Below, in pieces: positions 1 to 4,661 of a stretch of DNA of 5,478 nucleotides. Origin of the DNA: an uncultured Coriobacteriaceae bacterium (GTDB taxonomy: Bacteria > Actinomycetota > Coriobacteriia > Coriobacteriales > Atopobiaceae); contig CACXZL010000156.1 of assembly GCA_902772085.1 (NCBI GenBank), forward strand, positions 1 to 5,478, written 5' to 3'. Both the position numbers and the translations under genes were made by a program. Numbering within the stretch: the first letter of the stretch is position 1; each line of letters starts with the position of its first letter. A model generated the notes under the pieces. The model was not told the origin of the DNA, did not search any database, and worked only from the letters and a program-made list of their open reading frames with translations.

Positions 1-22
1 TCCCCTGCTCTACACCCATCAA

Positions 23-469
23 CTACGACCCTTCGAACCCTTCCAAGACATCGAGCATCTCTCGAGGTGAGACCACAAATGCGTCGGCAGGAAAATGCCT
101 GGCATTTCCCGTAACAAGCCGAGCGTCCCACTCCTCGCGAGCATTCAGAGTAACGGCATAGAAAACAATATCTTTTTGATCGGGCAACACGACGGACTGC
201 GAATCAAGTGGCGCGGGCGCACGATGGACCGAAATATCCTCGAGCGCAGACAAAAACTACCTTATCACCGCGTGCTCGAACCTGAACTTCTTGCGATGCA
301 GCACGTCATCGTACTCGCGCTCGATCTCGGCGCTCACGATCGGAACAAGCCTGCCCTCGAACGCATACGCCATCACCCTACCCGGAACAGAGTCGGGCTT
401 GAGCATCGCAGACACGAGGACGTTCGTGTCGATGACCGCATAGACAAGATGCTCGTGGCGGTCGCTCAT
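23..469 (-). pseudogene. PIN-family toxin (COG1569-like) interrupted by an in-frame amber codon
   Basis: This is a PIN-domain ribonuclease toxin of the 'putative toxin-antitoxin system toxin component, PIN family' type; such proteins cleave RNA using a metal-binding acidic cluster. It reads from ATG 467-469 to TAG 23-25 in one continuous frame of 148 sense-length codons, except that codon 71 is TAG (257-259). Before the stop are the first catalytic Asp in the VIDTNVLVSAML motif (D14) and the acidic EIEREYDDVL segment (E48/E52). After it come the LPDQKD motif (D97/D100), FYAVTL and the LVTGNARHFP motif typical of the family C-terminus. Nothing else is shifted or missing, so this is a single nonsense change rather than long decay. 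It starts 4 bases after the antitoxin stop, so the two form an operon. As read, it makes only a 70-residue fragment lacking part of the active site. A TTG at codon 73 has no ribosome binding site and is an unlikely restart. Confidence 0.8.
257..259 (-). other. In-frame TAG stop inside the PIN toxin
   Basis: Plus-strand bases CTA read as TAG on the minus strand, at codon 71, exactly in frame with both halves of the toxin. The flanking residues are VIR before and FLSALED after. One base change would give a Gln, Lys, Glu, Trp, Tyr, Ser or Leu codon. Confidence 0.85.
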
Positions 470-473
470 CCCG

Positions 474-770
474 CTATGCCCTTTCCGCCCGAGCCGCCGC
501 GATTTCCGCGTTGATCTCTTCCAACGTCATGTCGGCAACACCAGCTCGCTCTGCCTGTCTTCCCAGCTCTCGCATCGCGGACAGGCCGTCCGTCGCGCTT
601 CGGGATTGCGCCGGCAGAGAGAGGCTGAACGGAACTGCCCGCTCGGCCACCATCTTTTTTAGGAACACGCGGATGGCCGTGGGCAGGTCAAGCCCGAGCT
701 GCTCCGCAATGCTCGTTGCCTCCACCCTCAAGCTTTCCTCCATGCGCACCTGAACAACAGTACTCGCCAT
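474..770 (-). CDS. RelB/DinJ-family antitoxin
   Basis: The product is a 98-residue type II antitoxin that should bind and neutralise the downstream PIN toxin and repress its own promoter. The N-terminus (STVVQVRMEESLRVEATSIA, residues 2-21) has the short beta strand and following helix of a ribbon-helix-helix DNA-binding domain. LGLDLPTAIRVFLKKMVAERAVPF (about 23-46) is the classic RelB/DinJ signature, in which 'T/S-AIRVFLKK' and 'IPF/VPF' are typical. The acidic and Ala-rich C-terminal helix (MTLEEINAEIAAARAERA) is the likely toxin-wrapping arm. I chose ATG 768-770 because GAGGTGG (776-782) lies 5 bases upstream. An in-frame ATG at 809 would add 13 residues that do not fit the family and would run over the ribosome binding site and operator. 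The stop at 474-476 is 4 bases from the toxin start. The gene shows no damage. Confidence 0.88.
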   Translation of the reverse strand: MASTVVQVRMEESLRVEATSIAEQLGLDLPTAIRVFLKKMVAERAVPFSLSLPAQSRSATDGLSAMRELGRQAERAGVADMTLEEINAEIAAARAERA

Positions 771-775
771 ATGAA

Positions 776-782
776 CCACCTC
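776..782 (-). promoter_or_regulatory. Ribosome binding site of the antitoxin
   Basis: The minus strand reads GAGGTGG, five bases before ATG 768-770. This decides the start in favour of the 98-residue antitoxin over the longer in-frame start at 809. Confidence 0.75.
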
Positions 783-786
783 ATGC

Positions 787-825
787 GTAATGGTTTGCAT
801 GTTTGGCACATTAGAATACCATTAC
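787..825 (-). promoter_or_regulatory. Candidate autoregulatory operator and promoter of the toxin-antitoxin operon
   Basis: GTAATGGT (787-794) and ACCATTAC (818-825) are perfect 8-bp inverted arms with 23 bases between them, directly upstream of the antitoxin ribosome binding site. A possible minus-strand promoter is TGGAAC (836-841), a 17-base spacer and TATTCT (813-818), so one operator arm lies inside the spacer. RelB-type antitoxins usually repress their own promoter by binding such inverted repeats. The promoter boxes match consensus only partly (3/6 and 4/6); the palindrome is the firmer part. Confidence 0.45.
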
Positions 826-1086
826 AGCGTCCTAAGTTCCACCACGTTGCCTCCATTCCAGTGTGGAACGAAAAACCCGTCCCCTGTTCCACTGTTTTGT
901 GTGCCAGCGAGAGCCCTTGTTCGATGGCTGACGACAACCGGCAGGTGCGCTGCGCAAGCTCGACCAAATGCATACTATCGCCCTGGCGTTCGTGACATCC
1001 GATTCGGCTCAGCGAACTACGCACGATGCAGTTCGACGTGCGTAGTTGGGCCTTTGCGACACCAGGCCAACTGGGCTTTTTCAAGA
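826..1086. other. Intergenic region without a believable gene
   Basis: Open frames crossing this stretch on both strands give low-complexity, Cys/Arg/Trp-rich translations with no family resemblance and no ribosome binding site at their starts. The region holds the REP-like cluster at its left end and the AACTACGCACG dyad at its right end. Between them (894-1010) are only small palindromes such as TGCGC-T-GCGCA. Confidence 0.6.
836..893. repeat. REP-like inverted repeat cluster (GTTCCAC / GTGGAAC)
   Basis: Four related elements lie in under 60 bases: GTTCCA (836-841), TTCCA-GTG-TGGAA (856-868), GTGGAAC (863-869) and GTTCCAC (886-892). The last two are perfect 7-bp arms around a 16-base spacer containing ACCCGTCCCCT. 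From memory, 'CCGTCCCCTGTTCCAC' resembles intergenic REP-type repeats found in several Firmicutes and Coriobacteriia, often near small Y1 (IS200-like) transposases. No transposase is present here, so this would be an isolated or decayed copy. The assignment to a repeat family is unverified; the inverted repeats are seen directly. Confidence 0.45.
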
Positions 1087-1100
1087 AACTACGCACGATG
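1015..1100. repeat. AACTACGCACG dyad plus direct repeat with competing hairpins
   Basis: AACTACGCACG (1015-1025) and its exact reverse complement (1037-1047) form an 11-bp stem with an 11-base loop. The 14-base string AACTACGCACGATG occurs at 1015-1028 and again at 1087-1100. AGTTGGGCCT (1044-1053) pairs with AGGCCAACT (1064-1072), with one bulged base, and is followed by GGGC and TTTTT (1077-1081), giving a terminator-like hairpin. The two hairpins share AGTT at 1044-1047, so only one can form at a time on the plus strand. This could be an attenuator, a mobile repeat or a regulator-binding dyad. No downstream plus-strand gene is evident, which argues against simple attenuation. Confidence 0.5.
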
Positions 1101-1328
1101 AAATAAGTCGCGCGTGGTTTCTTGCGTGGCGGCGATCCGGATCCTGCCGTCAGCTCCTTGCGTGGGCTCAGGCGCGCGGACTGCCCGCATCACCGTCTCG
1201 CCCGCGAAAAACATCAGGAACCGCCGCCAATGCGGTGAGGCCAAGGCAGAGAAAAAGGAAGCCAGTGACACAGCGGCTGCGAATGCAGTAAGTGGCGCGA
1301 TGAATGCCCTTCCTGCGGCGGCCGTCAC
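1089..1328 (-). CDS. Hypothetical short protein with one hydrophobic helix
   Basis: A 79-residue frame starts at GTG 1326-1328 (the plus strand reads CAC), with GGAAG directly before it. Residues about 8-32 (FIAPLTAFAAAVSLASFF) form a plausible membrane helix or signal anchor, followed by a basic WRR segment, FLMFFAGE and a polar tail ending HRA. The stop codon lies inside the second copy of the AACTACGCACG repeat, so the last codons are repeat-derived. In another frame, a stretch ending REVAGR stops with a TGA that overlaps this GTG, as in translationally coupled genes. I do not recognise the protein. It could be a gene remnant or a chance open frame; codon third positions are only moderately GC-rich. 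Confidence 0.25.
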   Translation of the reverse strand: MTAAAGRAFIAPLTAFAAAVSLASFFSALASPHWRRFLMFFAGETVMRAVRAPEPTQGADGRIRIAATQETTRDLFHRA

Positions 1329-1368
1329 CTTCCGGCGACTTCCCGTGCGCTACGTGCGGCTTCGTGCG

Positions 1369-1584
1369 TCACGAGGGTTGGGCTTGCCGAGCGGTGCGAG
1401 GCCGCCTCTTTGCATGCGAGGCCATCTGCGGCACGAGCGTCTCACGTATCCATTCGGCGTCGTATCCAAGCGCCTCCAGAGCGGCGCAGATAATTCGAAT
1501 GGTTGAGTCTGCATCCTCTTGCGAACAAAACAGCGTCACGAGCACCGGTGAACCGAGAAATGCCTCGGCCTCTTCCCTGGGCAT
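1369..1584 (-). CDS. Hypothetical acidic protein, possibly frame-shifted at its C-terminus
   Basis: A 71-residue frame starts at ATG 1582-1584. The first ~55 residues look like a genuine folded protein: MPREEAEAFLGSP, a hydrophobic strand VLVTLFC, acidic SQEDAD, then a helix IRIICAALEALGYDAEWIRETL. After QMAS the composition changes abruptly to Arg/Pro/Gln-rich (KRRPRTARQAQPS). A neighbouring frame across 1330-1410 (KEAASHRSASPTLVTHEAARSAREVAGR in two overlapping pieces) reads more naturally and ends overlapping the next GTG start, so a one-base shift near 1415 is possible. No good ribosome binding site precedes the ATG. It directly follows, in another frame, the broken end of the hydrolase relic. 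Family unknown. Confidence 0.3.
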   Translation of the reverse strand: MPREEAEAFLGSPVLVTLFCSQEDADSTIRIICAALEALGYDAEWIRETLVPQMASHAKRRPRTARQAQPS

Positions 1585-1607
1585 GGTTTTCCCACTGCAA
1601 TCGCTAT

Positions 1608-2004
1608 GACCTCGCCCATACCGGTAAAGGCTCGCTCGTCATCCTCCGCCGCGAAGTAGACGAAGTGCTGGCCCTCGAGCCCCTTCAAGGAAGAGGCGTC
1701 CCACCTCCCGTCAACGAACAAGCACCCCGCATAGAGATCGGGATGTGCCGAGGCAAGGATGAGCGTAGTCATGCAGCCCATGGACTGACCGGTACCGTAG
1801 ACGCGGCTTGCTTCGACGTCGTATTTCGTCTTCACAGAGTCTATGAGGCGTGCGGTGGCCTCCACGTAGTCGGTAGTGACATAACCGTTGTGGTCGGTCG
1901 AGAATGGCCTCGGAAGCGACGTAGGACTCCCGCGTAAAGCGACTGACATAGGTTGAAGCAAGGGCGTCTTCGTCCGCGGCAATCGCGTTCGACGCAGTAC
2001 CGAT
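1608..2004 (-). pseudogene. Relic of an alpha/beta hydrolase (esterase / PHB-depolymerase-like)
   Basis: On the minus strand, the frame reading GYVTTDYVEATARLIDSVK, YDVEASRVYGTGQSMGCMTT, SAHPDLYAGCLFVDGRWD and GLEGQHFVYFAAEDDERAF is a clear core of a secreted-esterase-type alpha/beta hydrolase. The nucleophile Ser is in GQSMG (codon 1782-1784). The upstream part continues in a different frame (1894-2004: TASNAIAADEDALASTYVSR and RESYVASEAILD), so a one-base indel lies at about 1893. The family resemblance ends at GMGEV (near 1608); the region that should carry the catalytic Asp and His is absent and replaced by the unrelated-looking frame of the next ORF. No proper start with signal peptide joins the N-terminal side. 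It cannot be an active hydrolase as it stands. Confidence 0.65.
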
Positions 2005-2102
2005 GGTTGAACATCAGCTGCAAAGCCTACAACACGAAGTAAAACGTCCAGCCGCCGCACTTCAGCCCCAAAAGAGACTCCACGCATGGCCAGAGGACGC
2101 CG

Positions 2103-2240
2103 TTACTGGAAAGAGTGAACTACACTCTGCACCAAGAGGGCACCTAGGATGCGCATCATGAGGTAGCACAAAATGCGGACTGTATGCAAGAAGGGCAGAA
2201 ACCGCAGGTCACGGGCTTGTTGGCGAAATGCCCGCATCAT
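2103..2240 (-). CDS. Small hydrophobic ORF (45 aa) with strong ribosome binding site
   Basis: ATG 2238-2240 is preceded by GGAGG at 2248-2252 with a 7-base spacer, the best translation start in this part of the window. The 45-residue product has a basic N-terminus (MMRAFRQQARDLR) and a hydrophobic stretch (FLPFLHTVRILCYLMMRILGALLVQSVV), consistent with a single-span membrane peptide or the surviving signal/anchor of a longer gene. It lies just upstream of the hydrolase relic on the same strand, so it may be the hydrolase's original N-terminal anchor, or an independent gene start. Its last codons contain the hairpin AGAGTG-N5-CACTCT (2112-2128). I recognise no family. Confidence 0.35.
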   Translation of the reverse strand: MMRAFRQQARDLRFLPFLHTVRILCYLMMRILGALLVQSVVHSFQ

Positions 2241-2387
2241 GGTCACCCCTCCGGTGCGCATTTCAGGCCACCTCTCGATGCGGCGTCTTGAGCTTCCTCC
2301 TAACCCGTAGCGAAGGCAACGCAAAGAGCATATCTCCGCGCGCGCAAGAATGGTGCCACTGCATCGGAGGCGCGATTTGAGGCAAAC
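2241..2387. other. Intergenic stretch between divergent starts
   Basis: This short region separates the minus-strand small ORF from the plus-strand ATPase relic. It holds the ribosome binding sites of both (GGAGG on the minus strand at 2248-2252, TGAGG on the plus strand at 2378-2382). I see no convincing promoter pair or other structure. Confidence 0.4.
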
Positions 2388-3260
2388 ATGTGCAACGGGT
2401 CGGTGGGATCAAGAGGCCCCGCAAACATAGTGGACAGACGCGGAGCGGGCATCGTGCCCATGGACATCGAGAGCTTCGCCGACGTCGTGCGAAGCTTCGT
2501 CTACGTGGACAAGACGATGCTCGCGGCCGTGCTCATAGATAGGCACGGCGTCACGCTGTTCTTCCGGCCGAGGCGCTTCGGCAAGTCGACGGCGCTTCGC
2601 ATGCCGCAGTGCCACTTCGAGGCGCCGGTGGAGGGCTGGGTTGAGGGCGACCCTGGCTTGTTCGACGGGCTGGCCATAGCTGGCGCGGGGGACTACTACG
2701 CGTCCGAGCGGGGATCACACCCCGTGGTCTACCTCGGCCTCGACTCCTGCGGCGGCACTACGTGGGAGGCCATGCGCGCCTCGATAGCACGCGTCGTGGC
2801 AGACGAGTTCGGGCGGCACGCCTACCTACTCGACTCCCCCCCGCCTGAGTCCGGTCGACCGCAAGGTGTTTGAGCGCGTCTGGTCCGAGGAGGGAAGTGA
2901 CGAGGACCTTCAGGGGTCGCTTGCCCGCCTCGCGTCGCTCCTTCGCACCTACCACCGCTCCCAAGTGGTCATCCTCATCGACGAGTACGACAAGATCGTG
3001 ACCGAGGAACACCTCCACGGTTACGGCCAGACGTCGTCTGCGAGCCCGACGCCGCGCACGAGGCGACGCTGCCCGCAATCGTTGTGGAGGTCAAGTTCCG
3101 CCGCGACGCCACCGAGGGCCAGCTGCGAAAGACGGCCCGCTCCGCGCTCGCTGGCCAAGCGCTGCCGGGTCGCTACGCCCACGGCCTCGAAGGGGACGCT
3201 ACATTGCTGTGGTCGGTTGCCTTCGACTCACACAAGCACGTGGCGGTTGCGCGGACGTAG
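2388..3260 (+). pseudogene. AAA-ATPase-like / PD-(D/E)XK nuclease-domain protein, frameshifted and internally deleted
   Basis: This belongs to the AAA-ATPase-like family (PF09820 type) with a C-terminal DUF1703-like PD-(D/E)XK nuclease domain, common and multicopy in gut anaerobes; its role is unsettled. Piece 1 (2388-2838) has the family opening (RRGAGIVPMDIESFADVVR, VYVDKT, LIDRHG), the Walker A-like FRPRRFGKST, and VVYLGLDS. A seven-C run at 2836-2842, one base too long, then shifts the frame into an early TGA. Piece 2 (about 2843-3027) holds LSPVDRKVFERVW and the Walker B-like VVILIDEYDKIV. It then jumps into a third frame at about 3028-3030. Piece 3 (3030-3260) is the nuclease end: DVVCEPDA, PAIVVEVKF (E-x-K at 3087-3095), TEGQLRKTARSAL, YAHGLEGDA, VAFDSHKHVAVART, TAG. 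Roughly half of the usual ~500 residues, between HLHGY and DVVCEP, is missing. The start is ATG 2388 (TGAGG 5 bases upstream); GTG 2430 is an alternative. Confidence 0.8.
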
Positions 3261-3424
3261 CGGCCCCGAAACCTGCGTCGAAGCATGTTGTTGCAATGTG
3301 ATTCGCATTCTGGGTGCCCCTTACACGCCCACTGGCACGTCTCGATTTGCCCTTTCGAAGGAACTCTTTCGAAATAACTTAGCCGGATTGGCAAGGGACG
3401 GCGGATGCGTCGCTCGCACCGAGG
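3261..3424 (+). other. Spacer between the ATPase relic and the radical SAM relic
   Basis: No gene is apparent. Two TTTCGAA elements (3353-3359 and 3367-3373, the second within the palindrome TTTCGAAA) lie 14 bases apart and could be a binding site in the old promoter region of the next gene. No clear -35/-10 pair was found. Confidence 0.35.
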
Positions 3425-3433
3425 AAGGAGGTG
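3425..3433 (+). promoter_or_regulatory. Orphan Shine-Dalgarno sequence
   Basis: AAGGAGGTG is a near-perfect match to the anti-Shine-Dalgarno sequence, but no ATG, GTG or TTG stands at the normal distance. Seven bases after AAGGAGG is GCG (3439-3441), in frame with the radical SAM relic. A GTG to GCG change would explain a lost start. Confidence 0.45.
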
Positions 3434-3482
3434 GTCGGGCGGAGTTCGCCAGGGTTGACCGTCGTGGGGAGAGGTTGTTGCA

Positions 3483-3514
3483 GGTAGGCCATCTGCCTAC
3501 CAGATGCGAGCATC
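3483..3514. repeat. Three overlapping short inverted repeats
   Basis: GGTAGGC (3483-3489) pairs with GCCTACC (3495-3501); CATCTG (3490-3495) pairs with CAGATG (3501-3506); GATGC (3503-3507) faces GCATC (3510-3514). The first two form mutually exclusive hairpins with 5-base loops. They overlap the presumed cluster motif of the radical SAM relic, so they may be coincidental. Confidence 0.35.
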
Positions 3515-3982
3515 CTTGCAGTGTGTTATTGGGAATAAGAGTCAAGAATCAAGGAGTTGATCTATCCCACAAGGAGAACGGGAGCACGTCGATGGAAAAC
3601 GTCGAATGAAGCATCTTTGACGTCGACATCACCGGAAGGGAGCCGCTGATACGCAAGAACCCGTGCGGAGCTTGTTGACGCCCTCGCCGTGCGGGAGATC
3701 GGCATAGGCACGATCTACACCAATGGCTGGCCCGTGGACGAGGCGCTCCTAGACGGACTGGAAGAACGGAACCTGCACCCGAGTTTTCATCTGAGCTTCG
3801 ACGGAGTCGGATGGCATGACTACCTGCACGGTATACCCGGGGCGGAAGAGAGGACGATCGCGGCGATCAAGCTCCTGAGGGGGCGGGGGCACCATGTGTC
3901 CGTAGCCATCTGCATGCACCGGAAGAGCCGCCCCGTCCTTAGGGGCGAGACCCTTTTGACACATGTCACGAGGATGGGGATG

Positions 3983-4032
3983 TTGACACACAAAGTGCTG
4001 CTTGACTTAAACCATGATTTAAGTTGCATAAT
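3983..4032 (+). promoter_or_regulatory. AT-rich promoter region with dyad operator upstream of the flavin reductase gene
   Basis: A sharply AT-rich island in GC-rich surroundings. TTGACA (3983-3988) and TTGACT (4002-4007) are -35 candidates, and CATAAT (4027-4032) is a -10 candidate, 19 bases after TTGACT (longer than ideal). Between them is the perfect dyad ACTTAAA (4005-4011), 6 bases, TTTAAGT (4018-4024), overlapping the second -35, a typical place for a repressor operator. MarR- or HxlR-type regulators often control flavoprotein genes through such sites, but none is encoded here. Transcription would start near 4039, about 70 bases before the reductase start. Confidence 0.5.
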
Positions 4033-4045
4033 TCATTTTTGGTAA

Positions 4046-4106
4046 GCCCTCGACGAAGGGCGTCACAAGGAAGCGCTCAATGAGCACACGAAGCGAAAGG
4101 CGATGA
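4046..4106 (+). pseudogene. Possible C-terminal remnant of the radical SAM gene
   Basis: The stretch ALDEGRHKEALNEHTKRKAM is charged, helical and protein-like. It is in the same frame as the core of the upstream radical SAM relic, separated by the AT-rich island ending in TAA (4043-4045). This would fit the C-terminal tail of the gene, with the region carrying auxiliary clusters deleted. The frame does not stop here but runs as a shadow through the reductase gene, so the original stop would also be gone. It overlaps the reductase leader, which contains the small hairpin GCCCT-N6-AGGGC (4046-4061). Confidence 0.25.
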
Positions 4107-4112
4107 AGCAAC

Positions 4113-4655
4113 ATGAGCAAGAAGAACATCGGTGCAACGCTGGCCCTCTATCCCTGCCCCGTCATCGTGGTAGGCGCGATGGTGGACGACAAGCCCACCT
4201 GGACGTTAGTGGCCCATGCCGGCACCGTAGCACACAGCCACCTCATGGTGTCCCTCGTGCAGGCGCACTATATAAACAAGGGCATACGAGAGAACAAGCT
4301 GCTCTCCGTCAACGTCGTGGACGAGTCCTGGCTGGCAAAGGCCGACAAGATGGGCACCACCTCGGGCAACAAGGTCGACAAGTCCGGGGAGTTCGCCTGG
4401 ACCATGGGCGAGAACGGCGCCCCCCTCATCGACGAGGCGAAGGTGTCCATCGAGTGCGAGGTGGACGGAAACTACGAGCTGGAGCACTTCGACCACTTCG
4501 TATGCAAGATCCTCGCGACCTACGCGGACGAGGCCGTCCTCAACGACAAGGGCAAGATCGACTACCACACCTTCAAGCCGGTGCTCTTCGAGTTCCCGAC
4601 CTACGAGTACTTCGTGACCGGCGAGAAGGTCGGAGACTGCGGAAAGATGAACTGA
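4113..4655 (+). CDS. Flavin-reductase-like FMN-binding split-barrel protein
   Basis: An intact 180-residue member of the flavin reductase-like domain family (PF01613; includes flavoredoxins and short-chain flavin reductases). These bind FMN in a split beta-barrel and pass electrons from NAD(P)H or a partner protein to flavin or other acceptors in the cytoplasm. Family marks in order: YPCPVIVVGA (13-22), the strand TWTLVAHAGTVAH (29-41), MVSLVQAHYINKGIREN (45-61; this loop contacts FMN phosphate in relatives), LLSVNVVDESWLAKADKMG with TTSGNKVDKSGEF, VSIECEV, and the C-terminal YEYFVTGEKVGDCG, matching the usual 'Y-x-x-x-GEKIG' end. I chose ATG 4113 because the family alignment starts at MSKKNIGATLALYPCP; GAAAGG at 4095-4100 is a weak and rather distant ribosome binding site (12 bases). 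Codon usage is strongly GC3-biased, unlike the worn genes to the left. The physiological electron partner cannot be told. Confidence 0.9.
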   Translation: MSKKNIGATLALYPCPVIVVGAMVDDKPTWTLVAHAGTVAHSHLMVSLVQAHYINKGIRENKLLSVNVVDESWLAKADKMGTTSGNKVDKSGEFAWTMGENGAPLIDEAKVSIECEVDGNYELEHFDHFVCKILATYADEAVLNDKGKIDYHTFKPVLFEFPTYEYFVTGEKVGDCGKMN

Positions 4656-4661
4656 CGCCAT

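Larger units (their letters stand above)
3439..4045 (+). pseudogene. Decayed radical SAM protein (SPASM-type arrangement), start and C-terminal half lost
   Basis: The clear core is DVDITGREPLIRKN (3619-3660) followed, after a one-base shift near 3667-3668, by ELVDALAVREIGIGTIYTNG, LHPSFHLSFDGVGWHDYLHG, PGAEERTIAAIKLL and HHVSVAICMHRK (to about 3930). These are strands and helices of a radical SAM barrel. Upstream in the same frame, PTRCEHPCSVL (3496-3528) sits 44 residues before GREP, the usual distance between the cluster motif and GGEP, so it is probably the old CxxxCxxC with the third Cys now Leu. Other damage: GGEP has become GREP, a TGA stands at 3607-3609, and everything after RMGM (about 3980) is lost. 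The enzyme would have used a [4Fe-4S] cluster and S-adenosylmethionine; none of this can work now. Substrate unknown. The N-terminal assignment is less certain than the core. Confidence 0.75.

Noticed and set aside
95..514. Plus-strand 139-codon open frame over the toxin
   Set aside because: It lies antisense to the clear PIN toxin frame, is His/Arg-rich without motifs, and has no ribosome binding site.
728..1096. Minus-strand 122-codon open frame across the repeat region
   Set aside because: Its translation has no domain character, it overlaps the antitoxin in another frame, and it spans the REP-like and dyad repeats.
1503..1937. Plus-strand open frame opposite the hydrolase relic
   Set aside because: The minus strand carries the recognisable GQSMG hydrolase core; the plus-strand reading has no family features.
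3023..3035. Programmed frameshift joining the ATPase and nuclease parts
   Set aside because: About half of the expected protein is missing at this junction, so a deletion explains the frame change better than recoding.
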